NCBI GenBank assembly: GCA_947034885.2
Contig: OX344751.2
Location: forward strand, 47,087,082 to 47,151,081
Direction of reading: 5' to 3'
Length of the DNA stretch: 64,000 bases
Source: Thuidium tamariscinum
Lineage: Eukaryota; Streptophyta; Bryopsida; Hypnales; Thuidiaceae
Shown here: positions 46,084 to 57,289 of the stretch, piece by piece
How the letters are laid out: the number at the start of each line of letters is the position of its first letter
Position numbering within the stretch: position 1 is the stretch's first letter
Program-made: the position numbers and the translations under genes
The notes under the pieces: model-generated
The model's database searches: none
What the model was told of the DNA's origin: nothing
What the model saw: only the letters and a program-made list of their open reading frames with translations

Positions 46084-47600
46084 TGTGAAACCCTCCACTG
46101 TGAAAACCTGCACACCCGTCAGTTCATTAACAAAATAGACGAACACAAATCAAGTTACTCTCATCGACTACAAACACAGAATTCTACCACTATCCTCGAG
46201 TTCCTCGCAACCCCGTAGGGGCCACAAGGCACAGAACAGACACCAAAAAACGACATCATCGTACAAACAATTCATGAGCGAGAAAATCATCCCGAAATGT
46301 CCAAACTGAGCACTCTCACGTGTCACGAATTCGCCGCTGTGCTCTCGAACTGTTGAAAATCTCCTCAAAACGCTGCTCCGCGCGCCTGCTGCTCCAGAAT
46401 CCACACGCACAGAGTCTCACACCACCACCAAATTATTCTCCAGTAACGAAGCTCACCTCCGCCCACACAAGCTCGGCGCCACTGATGCAGAGCACCCGCA
46501 CACACAGCTCTCGCGAATGAGAGATCGATAGAGAAGCCAGAAGAAAGATAGAAGAACAGCAGGTACCCCCAACCCCTAAATCGCCCACAGCCACAGGATC
46601 CCCCGACTCGATCCAAGCCATCCGTAATTGTAACCGTTAGATCAGGTGAAGAGATCCAAGTCGTCCATCGTTCTAATTTCCACATCAGCAGGTTCATGCA
46701 TTACTTTTACTTTTCTTTTTCTTTACTTTCTTGTAGAAACGTAAATTGTCCTTTCCACACTAAAAAACCCTTTTCTACCTTAGAAGAAAGGATGAAATGT
46801 GGAACATTTAAGTTTGATTCTTTTTAATCCAAACCCCATTTGGATAATCCTTCTCAAATCCTTGTCTTTACCGAACCTTAAAAGTGGTGAACCTAGATAT
46901 TGGACCATCGTTATTTTTGGCCTTTGCACCTCAACATGTCTAGTGTAAGGTAGAACCACCCATTCCCGACCAGCACCCCATAGCCAATCTGTAAATTGAT
47001 GTACTTCCAACCAAGGCTAGAATGTGTTTTTTTCTCATTTTCAAAGTTTGGACTAATATCAAATTATGAATATGTGATATGTACTAATGTAATGTTTTCT
47101 ATTGAATATGTAGATGAATGTCAAAATTAGTAGCACCAATATAATATTCAATGTCACCTCTTTGGCACTTCATAGAAATTGACCGAAAAATCATTGCTCA
47201 TAATTCAAAGATGTATTACAAAAAGCAATATAAACAAATAGTTTGATCTTGGTGTTTGAGCAAAAGTTGTAGATTTTGATTTTTAGATCACATCTGTAAA
47301 ATTAGATTTACTTATTGCTATCACTAATACTTATGAATAAAATTTGAAACTTAAAATTCAAAATTCCTTCAAAAATCATTTACATCTTAAACATTGAAAA
47401 TTTTAATTGAATTTTTTTGCAATGGATATAGCCCTAATTATAGTTATTTTCCATTATTTTTTTAAAATTAATTTGAGAGGCTCATTTTTCAAGGTAATTT
47501 TTTGAACTTTAGAAAGCAAGCTTTTGAATTTGACATATTTTTAATTTTTGATTCACACAATAATAGTAGAAAGTAATTTTGACAATCCAAACTGTTCAAA
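46084..47600. other. Probable 5' untranslated region then AT-rich spacer
   Basis: 46084-46600 has balanced base composition, an acceptor (GGGTGTGCAG) just before exon 1 of the second Crinkler-like gene and no coding signal, fitting a spliced leader of that gene. 46700-47600 is AT-rich and empty. Confidence 0.45.
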
Positions 47601-49330
47601 TAATACTCTACTAGCACAAAAAACTAGGTTTAGGATTTTACAAGAGTATCCTATAGGTTTTTGAGTTTTGGGGTGTGATTTTTATTACACCTATACTCCC
47701 ATTTGCAAGGCTTGTGATACTAGTTGTGTGGTCAGAAACCTATACAAGTTTATAGTTTGGAAGATATAGATAGTTTGATTTTTGTCCTATTTGGTTGATT
47801 TTTTGAAGAAGTTGTTATTTTTGAAATTTGATTTGAGTTCTCCCCACTAATTTGGATATTGGGATTTCAATGGAGTACTTTGATTTCACGAATACTGTTT
47901 TTTTTGAAGTTGACATTTTAGGACAGACTTTTTAGGTTTGACTTTTTTAACATTTTGATTGGTTACTTGTTGTTGAGTCCTGAATGGGGATTTTAGAATG
48001 GTTTGGCACTTCATAATCAAATACTTTATGCAAGAGTTATGGATGGATGAAATTTTGAATGATATGGACTTTAACTCATACATAAAAATTTTGATTTTGA
48101 GTGCCTTACTAATTTGAAATCCTTGTTTTAGCCTCTACAATGGAATGTCAATGATCTTTCTAAAGAAACCTTAAATAAAAAGTCATACAAATGTTGAGCT
48201 TTTACATATTGCTATTTTTAGAATTTTTATCTTAAAAATGTTGCAAAGGATTAAATTAACATTCTGAAACGGTATGGCACTTCTTAATCGGACATTATAT
48301 CAATGGATGATATATTGATGGACGAAGTGTCTACTTTTAGAGTTTTTATGAACTTTAACCACATATCGCATCCATAAAGATTTCGATTTCTAAATACAAT
48401 ACTATTTTAGAGGTTTAGGATTTAGGGTGTACATGGGTGTTTTAAGAGTTTAGGGTTTGGAAATATTGTTGGGATGGAGGCTATCCTTCCATTTATGACC
48501 TTTACAATTCCAATGGTGCAACCAAAACTCTTAGGAAGTGTGGCGTTTGGAAGATATGAGGGTTTTACTTGTGGGGGCTCTAGTTGACTTTTTTAGTGGT
48601 ACAAAGTTTGGAAATTCCAAGGTGACCTACCTCTCCATTTTTTATGCTTGCAATTTTTATGGTGTGTTTATTTTCTGTAATAGATGTACAATTTGAGAGA
48701 TGTAGATGATCTAGGTTTGGATGATGGTTTAGAGTTGAAGGTTTAGGACTTAATTTTAATTTTTTACTTTGGAGACTTTGCAATTAGACATAAATCCTCT
48801 AATTTTGAACCTTGCAATTGCAATGGTGCAATGAAAACTCTTAGGAATTGTGCCGTTTGGAAGATATGAGCGATTTGATTTATGGAGGCGTTTGGTTGAC
48901 TTTTTGAATGGTGGAGAGTTTGGAAATTCTAATGTGATCTCCCCCCCCCCCAATTTGGGATGCTTGCAATTCTTGTGGTGTATTTATTTTTGGAAATGGG
49001 TGTGCCGTTTGGAAGATATGGTTGATCTAGTTGCGGACAAGGATTTTGTATTTAGGAATGGGATGTTATAATTTTGGATTTAGAGGTTTGGTTTTGACTT
49101 ACTATTGTAGACTTGTAATTGGACCTACCCCATGTTTTCAACTATAGCAATTTTAACAATGCAATGAAAATTCTTAGTAAATGTTCAATTTGGGAGATAT
49201 ATAGCATTTGACTTTTGGATAGATTTTGTTGACTTTTAGAGTCATGAAGAATTTTGAGGTTTTGAGGGACTTGTGATTGTGTGGTAATTTTATTATTTCA
49301 AATGGGCATACTTTAAGATAATCGTGTTTT
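47600..49330. repeat. Long degenerate tandem array, 270-320-bp units
   Basis: A block CAATGGTGCAATGAAAACTC, TTAGGAATTGTGCCGTTTGG recurs near 48505, 48815 and 49140, followed each time by GGTTGACTTTTT and GAGTTTGGAAATTC. Earlier divergent units share GTATGGCACTTCTTAATC (about 48000 and 48270). A poly-C run is at about 48942. Confidence 0.7.
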
Positions 49331-49348
49331 TCTTGGTTTAAGATTAGG

Positions 49349-49495
49349 GAGGCCCTCTTCCTGTCAAAGTTGGAAGAAACTGCCAAGGTTCGAGCTCTTG
49401 TAGAGTTAGACGGGGATTCCAACACCTCACAATCAATTGTGGAAGTGACAAGGGCTTTCGATAGGAGGATGAATGAGGCTGTAATGTCCTTTTGA
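49349..49495 (+). pseudogene. Isolated coding remnant, helical
   Basis: After an acceptor-like TTAAGATTAG the frame reads REALFLSKLEETAKVRALVE, then a Gln/Ser-rich stretch, FDRRMNEAVMSF and TGA. The heptad-like pattern and codon use look genuine. It lies upstream of the kinase remnant on the same strand and may be its N-terminal exon. Confidence 0.4.
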
Positions 49496-49544
49496 ACATT
49501 TTTAGTGGGAGGAGATGGCCCCAGCCCACACTTGTTTTCTTGGC

Positions 49545-49872
49545 TAAGGTAATGGAGCCATTAGGAGAGATTTGAGGGCTATGGGAGCCCGCGAGTTCCC
49601 ATAGCCCAAAATCGCGTAATTTGCCATGGGAACGTAGATTTCTAGCAATCCTACATGGTCGCGACTTTGCCATGTCATTAATTTTTTTTTTCTTGAAAAA
49701 AAATAAAAAATTTTGGGCTTCTTTTCATATTTTAGGACCTTAAAATTTATTTTTTTATTCTTTTAAAATGCTGGCCCGACAATGGCCAGCCATTCCCAGG
49801 CTAGTTTTGGGAACAATCCTAAAATAGCCCTATGGAGCCTTCAAATCTCTCCTAATGCTCCCAATCTCCTTA
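49545..49872. mobile_element. 328-bp MITE with about 40-bp TIRs
   Basis: CATTAGGAGAGATTTGAGGG at the left pairs with the reverse complement TCAAATCTCTCCTAATG at the right. A second inner inverted pair (CTATGGGAG, CCATAGGG) is present. The centre is AT-rich and non-coding. Confidence 0.85.
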
Positions 49873-51143
49873 AAACCAAAAAGGGACAACTTCAAGCCTA
49901 TAGAAAAAATGAGGGTAAATGTGAAAAATACTAGATAGAAATACTAGCTCTCTTTATCGTTGCCAACATGCTTCTAAAGCCTCATTTTATTTATTATGCA
50001 AAGTCAAAATTGCATACAAAAATTACATATTCAAAATTGTATACTCAAAATTTGGCCTCCTTCAATTAAGGAGCCAGTCTACCTAAAACCTTCTTGAAAG
50101 GAAGGCCACATCACCATTTGTCTGAAAACCAAAAAAAAAATCATGGATCTGCTTAAGCTGGACTATAACATTCAATAGCATTGGTTGGCACTACCTTTGG
50201 AGGGTGTAGAATATTCGACACCCTAAGAGTGTTCCATCTATAATTACTGAAGGAAGAGGACAGGTGGAGAACGGAGAGGCTGTTGGAGTGTGGAATATGC
50301 CACACCCTTCCTTGTAGAAGGAAGGCAGTGCCACAATATGCTACTGAATGTTATGGACCACCAACAAGGAACCTCTCTCAATTACAATTTTCCTCTGTCA
50401 GTGTTGCTGGACCAAGCTACTTGAATTTGTATGGATTGACTGGGTATGACTCCCTCTGCACTAGTGAAAAACTTGCAGAATGAGGGCAGGTAGTGATTTT
50501 TGAAGCTCTCAGAACCCAAGGCACCCAAACCAACCTTGAACTCAAGGTTTTCAAGCATGCTTTTCCTTTGCAAACATGGCTCCAACCTAATGTGCCCCAG
50601 TTTGGAGGCGTTTACCTGGTCCGTCCATCTCCTTTCCTTTGTACTGCCTTGGGTGTGAAATTCCTCGACGATGATGGCCAATGTGCATTTGTGTTTCCTT
50701 GGCATTGGGGCGATCTACATCACTTCATCCATCAACAAGGACTGATACACTCACCTTTTGAATTCCCTACCACAGTCAAAATCATGCCAGATTGCGGAAG
50801 GAATGCAAAGTCTGTACATTGGTGTGGCAAGGCATATTTTTGATTTTTTCCTTTAAGCATGTTTTGGGAACGGAAGTCAGGAACTTAGCAACCGGAATTT
50901 CTCATGGAACGGGTAAAATCCTGCAATAGTACCAGAGAATTTTGTAGTGACCGGTCACGGAATAAATCCGGTCCATGATAACGGAAGCCCGGATCGGAAA
51001 GGATTCCGGACCCTTTCCGGAGAGGAACGGATTCTATCCGGATTCAGTTCTTGATCCGGACCGGACCTTTTCCGGACTTGGACCGATCGGATAGGAACGG
51101 GAACGGATGATCAGGACCGGAAGACTGAATCCATTTCGGGAAA

Positions 51144-51151
51144 CTATATAA
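51144..51151 (+). promoter_or_regulatory. TATA box of gag-like element copy 2
   Basis: CTATATAAGGCC, about 355 bp before the ORF, in the position equivalent to the TATA of copy 1. Confidence 0.6.
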
Positions 51152-51499
51152 GGCCTGACATTTTCAGTTGGCCCATTTGCTCTCAGGCGCCTCGTTGTGT
51201 GTTTTTTAACCTTCAGCGTTTTTCACCTTTTCTGTGAGTTTGTCTTTTTGCGCGTGTTTGGTGGCGCGACTTTCTGTGGCGCGGCTGTCAGTGTTTGCGG
51301 CTGGTGTTAGTCAGAGCGGGCAGTTGTCAGCGGCGCGGGTTTCAGACTGTGCGCTGAGACGCTGGTATGCGGAAACAGTGTATGTGTCTATGTAGGTGGT
51401 TATTACGAGCGGATTGCCTTCGTGTTTGTATTGTGAGTGTGTGTGAGGAACGGGACGTGTGGCTAGGAAGGAAGTGAGGTAGTTTTCCGGATAGTTGCC

Positions 51500-53179
51500 A
51501 TGTCGCAGCTACGCCGGAAGAGGAACGAGTCCACCACACCCCCGCCCCCAGGGATACGATTGAAGAAAGTAGTTCCGCTCATCCCTTCTACAGAGCCGGA
51601 GAGAGGTAATCTGATGGCCGACCTGACCACCATGGGGTGCCTAGGGTTAGCAGAGATACCTTGGGGGTTCAAGGAGGAGAAGATGGTGAAGGAACTGATG
51701 GGGAAGGTGTCGAATCAGTTCGACAACACGGAGCGGGGAGTAGCGCACAAATGGACGGAAGAACACTAGAGGACCGTGTACGGATTCAAGCACCAGGGGC
51801 ACGGACCGGCCGGGAGGAAGGTAGACTTCTTCCAAAACAAGTTTAGTGGCACCCCTCACCCGAAGGACGGATACCGAATCATGGACTGCAACGAAGACAG
51901 GCATAGGCGCCTGTTGAAGTTTCTGCTTCCGGTCCTTCATCCGGAGAAACCAACCCGGATCACGATCGGCCTGGCCAACACCATTTTCGGTGCGCTGATC
52001 GGAGACCGGAAAGTAGACTGGGGCCGGATCATCCATGAGCTGGTCGGCCGGTTACTGAGAAACCTTACAGGGAGCAGGGCGACCCCGATCTCTCCCTACC
52101 TCTTCCACCTCTATCACAGCTTACAGCTCCTCACGGATACGGAGGAAAAGACTTGGCGCGCTCAGGAGATAGTCCTGAAGTACGGAGAGTCGGAAACGGA
52201 TGACGAGGAGACCCCCTCCGATTCCGACTCGGAAGAAGAGGACAAAGATGAGGAACCGGAAGCTCCTCCCGTGAAGCGGCATAAATCAACACCGCCGAAC
52301 ACGAGAGGATCACCTCCGGTCCGACGGAATCCGGCCATGGAGGACAAACCAGGACCGTCAGAGCCGGGGCCATCCGAACCGGCACTGAAGGCGAAGGGCC
52401 CTAAGAATCCGTTCGACAAATTGACGAAGATCCTGTGTGACATTCGGGCAGATTGGGAGATCAAACAGATTACCCTGGAATCTATCGCAGCTATGGTTAA
52501 TGGCCAACCGGATAGAGATCTTCCAGGCGTAGTGGGGAATTGCATCGCCTCCCCCACGGATCTCGCCAAGTTGGAGGCGGAAAACCGGAAACTTCAGAAT
52601 GAAGTTGACGGTTTGAAGGCGGAGCTCCTCGTTCTCAGGGACAACGAGGCCGCTACCACGGAGATGGCGGCGGAGACCGTCAAAGTGGCGGAGCACGTGA
52701 AGGCGACGTTCGGGGAACCCGGATCGGCAGTCATCAGGGCTCGCCTGTTTGACGAGGAGGTGCACAAGGAGAAGAAACTATCCGGAAGCCGGATAACTCG
52801 GATCCTTACCGACTTCTCCGATCGGGTGGAGGCAACTCTGGTGCAAGTTCGGGAGGCAGCCGACCGGATGGAAGACTGCAGCCGGAGGCTGACGGAAATT
52901 CCGGTCAGACTCTCCGATCTATCTCTACCGGATATTTCCGAAGGGTTGCCTCAGAGGCCAGGGAAGGACAGGACGCCGCAATCCAAGAAGTCGGGGCGAG
53001 CGTCAAAGGGTAACCGGGAGGCGGCAATTCAGTTGTCGGAGTCTCCTGCGAGTCCGGATACTGGAACTCCGGTTGCAATAGACGGGGAACGGAATCGGAA
53101 CCTCACCGAGGTCTTCGAGCAGATCAGTAGGGTGGAAAGCCCAACTATAGGATCTAGGGTAGCAGGGCCGGATACGTAG
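51500..53179 (+). CDS. Gag-like protein, copy 2, interrupted by one TAG
   Basis: The frame is 560 codons with a single internal TAG at 51767 and no frameshift. It aligns with copy 1 along its whole length: PWGFKEEKMVKEL, NTIFGALIGDRKVDWG, YLFHLYHSLQLLT, an acidic DSDSEEEDKDEEPEAP linker, a Pro-rich basic linker and a C-terminal coiled coil with a conserved ARLFDEEVHKEKKLSG-R-TRIL segment. The TAG replaces a residue in the poorly conserved segment before VYGF. Protein divergence between copies is high but without indel decay, so the family was under selection for its protein. Function unknown; possibly a nucleocapsid-like or DNA-binding scaffold. Confidence 0.75.
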
Positions 53180-54360
53180 GTGTTAGATTTTCCTGTTTTT
53201 GTAGTTTTTAACTTAGGAACGGATCAGGAGGAAATCCGGTCCGGTTTAGGAACTTGGAGCGGGTTGGAATCCGTTCCGGTTCAGAAGTAGGTAGGAATGG
53301 ATCCGCCGAGCGTTAATCGCGGCGGACTTGTATGGCGCTTTTTGCTTTTTGCTGATTATTTAAGTCAGTCCCCTCGCGGTGGATTGGGAGTCTTTTCCTT
53401 TGCATTATCTTTGTGTATTTTATTCTCTCTTGCTTTGCGTGTGTATCTCCCGAGTTTGGCAGGGCGGCGTGACGCGGAGTTAGGAAGGCGCAAGTGGTTT
53501 TGCAGGCAACATTCTCCCTTTGGTGTTTATTTTCCGTGTCTGAGTATATGAGAACGGGTAGAGAAGAGTTGGGAGTGTAATTCTAGTGCCTTAGCGCTTC
53601 TAAGACTTAAGATTCCAGGTGAGAAAGCCGTTGTTAGGCTAGACGAGAGGGAGGGATTCCTTAATCGTGCTAGAGCTCCTGGGTGGGAAACCCAGTTGAG
53701 TGTCCGATCTCCTGTGAGGTCTCACCGTCTTTGTGGCAAACGGAAGAGTTTCGGTTGACGTTGGAATGGACGGATACACTTGTAGCCACTTGGCTCCCCA
53801 GGAACGGAAAGTAGTGTCAAAGTCGTTGTAGTATGAGAAGATCGTACGGGGGATCTCTATGTGACCTACAGTCTGGATCTTTGTCTGGATTGTTGTGAGG
53901 GATCAAACCGGATCTGAAGTAATTTTAGAATTAACGGGTAGAAAGTGGGTCTTCAGCCACTATAAGTCACGGAAGGAGCGGTGGGCCTACCGCTCACAAA
54001 ATCAAGCGGCGACCCCTCTGATGGTAAAACAGAGGCAAAGCTAAACCGGATTGAGGAACGGGTGTGGAAGGATCATCCGGAACGGATTGATCCAGAGAGG
54101 AAATAAGGGGCGGAATCCGTTAGGGAACGGATCCGTTGCAGTCTGACGGAACGGATAAATTTCGGAAAGCCGGAAGAGTCAAGGAGCGGATCCTTTCCGG
54201 GCCAGATTGTTAGAGAACCGGTTTTGAACAGGATAATGGGTTGTTGTGTTCGGGTCGTTTTGGTGTTTCCGGTTCTAGATCTAGAAACCGGGTTGTAGAG
54301 TTTCAGGGCTATCCTATCTTAATCGTTTAACTAAGCCAGATACTTCACAGAATCTCGTGG

Positions 54361-54446
54361 GTTCGATCTTTAGAGTCACTTAGTTATACTCTACAGTGAT
54401 TTTTGTGAGTATAATGGGGAATTTACTTACCCTGTGTTGCGACAAT
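54361..54446 (+). other. Conserved 3' end with covarying hairpin, copy 2
   Basis: Stem TTATACTC at 54384-54391 with GAGTATAA at 54407-54414, matching the differently spelled stem in copy 1. The hairpin lies about 30 nt before the element end. Confidence 0.8.
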
Positions 54447-54886
54447 TGGCAACATCCTGCACAAGGATTTGAAGGCCTCCAATGTCTTCGGCAATGGAGG
54501 CAATCCTAATGGAGAACTCAAGACTTTCGATGAGTGGCAGCTGATTTTGAATGCTCTGTGGGAGTGTTGACCAGTGATTTCATAATAGATTCAAGGTTTT
54601 TAGCCAAATGCTCATTTTGGAAGATTTTTGAAAATTTACACAAAGGGTATAAAAAAATAAGTAGAAAATGAGCAAAATTTAGCCAGTTTTGGAATCAGTG
54701 GTGTTGGGTATGTGTTTTTGGAGAGCTTCAGAGATACTGTATGAACTCAAACATCAAACAAGCTCTATGCCAAAAGCACTTGCATGGTTGAAAGAAGTAG
54801 ATGTCTACAGTTTTGGCATGACTTGTTACGAGATTTTAACAGGATGTACACTGTTCAAAGACTTGAAACCATTAGATTGGGATGTG

Positions 54887-55583
54887 GGGTGATTGTAAGA
54901 AACACCTGTCCTATTTTGTGTCACACGTTGTGTGTTGATCTCTTTTTTGGTCATCACTTTTGTGTTTTGGCTCCAAATGACTCAAGATTTATAGGAAAGG
55001 TACTCATGACTATCATACACTTGACTTGTTTTGTTTTTCTTAATTTTCAAAAACAATTTACTATAAAAAATAGACTTCAATTTAATATCACACTTGCCAA
55101 TTTGGAGGTTTTAGTACTATTTAGCATTCAAAAAACAAAATTTGAGCTGAAATTTCGAGGCTAGGATTGAAGAATTTTTAAAAATAAATAACATTTATGT
55201 GGTGTGAAAGACTACAAAGTGAGCCTCTTTTTGCTTGCATTTTGAAGCATTTAAAATATCATTTTGGTGGTTCTTTTGGTGAATGACCATTTCTATAGAG
55301 TTGTTAGAAATTATGAATTTTTATTTTTTGTATTTACTTATTTTCACTATTTTTAAACAATTTAAACATCCAGATATTTGTTTTTTTGAAATTTGGCACT
55401 TTCCTAGTTCTCCTACTTAGAGAATTTTTCTATGAATTTCCTTTGGTGGTCTTAAAGGTATATACATTATTTGTATTTTTAAAATTTTCTTAAAATTAGT
55501 TTTTAAATTTTAAAGTACTCTCCAAAAAATCATGAATACTATTGAAAATGTAACAAAATCAACAAGTGTTTCTTGCAATCATG
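54887..55583. mobile_element. TIR element of the 20577-21304 family, inverted
   Basis: The left tip GGGTGATTGTAAGAAACAC with TGTCCTATTTT matches the right end of the 20577-21304 copy in reverse. The right tip is the complement of GATTGCAAGAAACACTTGT. GTG flanks both sides, consistent with a 3-bp target duplication in the kinase remnant. It is non-coding. Confidence 0.85.
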
Positions 55584-55788
55584 GTGCTTTCCAAGGGTAG
55601 ACCATAGTTGCCTCCTATAGAGTCAATATTGAAGGTGCTCATCAAATTTTGCTAGCATGCTGCTCCAAAGTACAGACCCAATTTTTCTAAGATTTGCAAA
55701 GTGTTTATTGATGTGAAAGGTGAAAATTGTTAAAAATATTATAATTTGTGAATTCAAGTATTGAATGACCTAATAACTAGATACAATA

Positions 55789-55963
55789 GAACCTTTCTAA
55801 CTCAATAAGATTGGGATCGGTTTGAAACATTAAGTAAGAGAGGTTATTGAATCAAAGAGGAACATGATATTTGTATGTGGTACATATTGTTAAGTTGGGA
55901 CCAACAATCAATGTTCTCGGATAGCACTTTATTGAGTTAGAAACAATTAAGTTAGGGAGGTTC
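55789..55963. mobile_element. Small mariner-like MITE flanked by TA
   Basis: The left tip GAACCTTTCTAACTCAAT and the right tip, in reverse complement GAACCTCCCTAACTTAAT, are bounded by TA dinucleotides. It is 175 bp and non-coding. TA flanks and CTCCCT-like tips fit Stowaway-type elements. Confidence 0.7.
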
Positions 55964-56385
55964 TACTCTAATGCATTATGAGACTAGAACTAGCATTATG
56001 ATCTACCTAGTAAGACATTTATGTCCATTGCTGTGTGGACTCAATCATTATATCATCTTGTATAAGATTTTCTTGCAATGAAGACTAAATTGTGTGGGAA
56101 ATTGAGTAGGAAATGCAATGGGGCGAGTTGGATATGTACAAATTCATTAAAAATAGGCTAATTTTCTATGATGATTTGAGTTTCCCTCATTGATACTATG
56201 TTTTATATATGGGGACAATTTTGGTGTAGTTGTTGAACTTTTAGAGGACCTAGAGGATTGGAAGTCCAAAATATCTAAGCCTCTTTGTTTTCTAAAGCAA
56301 CTTTGAGTACGTCATGTATATAGGAACTCTATCATGAGATATTTGGATTTGTTTGAATCCTCAAATACAGTAATAAGGAGGTTTA

Positions 56386-57160
56386 TCATACTACTAAAAT
56401 CCTAGCGACCTTTGTAATATCACATTTATACACTATGTGATATTACAGAAATTTGATCCTTTGTAATATCACATTTACACGCTGTGTGATATTACAGAAA
56501 TCAGGGTGCCGTTGGATGCGATGTGATATTAAAGAGGGTGGACAGAGTGATATTAAAGAGGTTGACTTGAAATTGATTCAATTTACTTCAAATTTCATGT
56601 CACTTTCAAAAATTTGTGATTCTTATGAGCTTTGGACTTTCATACTATCAATCTTGTACTAAGTGAGTTGGAAATTTGTGTTCTATTGAAGAAATATTGA
56701 ATTCTACAATAATTCAATTACAAAGTCTTTGAATCTTGTACTTTCAATTTTGTTGATCATTGTTTGTGAAGCAAGAATTTTATCAAGTGGTCGTGGTAGT
56801 ATGCAAGTATTGGATTGAGTTCAACAATTCTTCCAAGGTACACAACTTTGTTTTTGATTGCATTATTGAAATTTGATTTTCAATGTAAATTGATGTTTTA
56901 AAATTGAGTTATGTTAGAGCTTCATTTGACCTTAATTTGAACAATAAGAATGTAATTTGAGTCTTGATCTACTAATTTGATCTATTTAGAGCTCAAACTT
57001 CAAACAATTTCAAGAAATTTTGAAGAAACTTGAGAGATTTCTCAATGTATTCTATAATATCACATTTTCTAACTGGGTGATATTACAGAATTTTGATAGA
57101 ATTCAGTCTTTGAAGGTGATATTACGGAAGGTCGATAGCGTGATATTATAGAGGTATGAT
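56386..57160. repeat. TAATATCAC/GTGATATTA repeats, copies 3 and 4
   Basis: 56386-56565 starts TCATACTACTAAAATCC and has TTTGTAATATCACATTTA twice, then GTGATATTAAAGAGG twice. 57050-57160 repeats the pattern and ends GTGATATTATAGAGGTATGA, which mirrors the family's left tip. It may be one 0.78-kb element or two small ones. Confidence 0.65.
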
Positions 57161-57289
57161 TTAAATTGCTCTTTTAGCTATATATTTTCATGTATTTTGA
57201 AATTCTTTTAATTTTGTTGACTATTTTTTATCTATTTGAAGCTTGACTTCAAAAAATTAATCTAAATTTGACCTTACATAGAGCACTTT

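Larger units (their letters stand above)
50831..54446 (+). mobile_element. Gag-like element, copy 2, with TGGCAA target duplication
   Basis: Inserted in the kinase: TGGCAA at 50825-50830 recurs at 54447-54452, and deleting the element plus one copy restores the kinase frame. The element begins GGCATATTTTTGATTTTTT and ends CCCTGTGTTGCGACAAT. It is rich in CCGGA/TCCGG, unlike its AT-rich surroundings. No terminal repeats are seen. A 5-6-bp duplication fits integrase-type insertion, so it may be a solo long terminal repeat holding an ORF, although the tips are not TG...CA. Confidence 0.88.
50283..55720 (+). pseudogene. Protein kinase pseudogene split by two insertions
   Basis: Pieces in order are 50283-50830, 54448-54590, about 54689-54886 and 55584-55720. 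The first ends with a kinase hinge and helix (CAFVFPWHWGDLHHFI) and VHWCG. Across the 3.6-kb insertion this continues NILHKDLKASNV, the catalytic loop. A frameshift follows, then VAADFECSVGV (the metal-binding segment, ADFE in place of DFG) and after an intron FWRASEIL and VDVYSFGMTCYEILTG. After the 0.7-kb TIR element the frame resumes VLSKGRP and PKYRPNFSKI, the end of the fold. Stops are a TGA at 50481, a TAG in the GRP-stop-LP position and one TAG in place of Trp. It is a dead serine/threonine kinase of a plant-type family; its N-lobe is not recognisable. Confidence 0.88.

Noticed and set aside
54330-54446. tRNA-like element suggested by GTGGGTTCGATC near the end of copy 2
   Set aside because: No acceptor, D or anticodon arms can be drawn; only a T-loop-like match.
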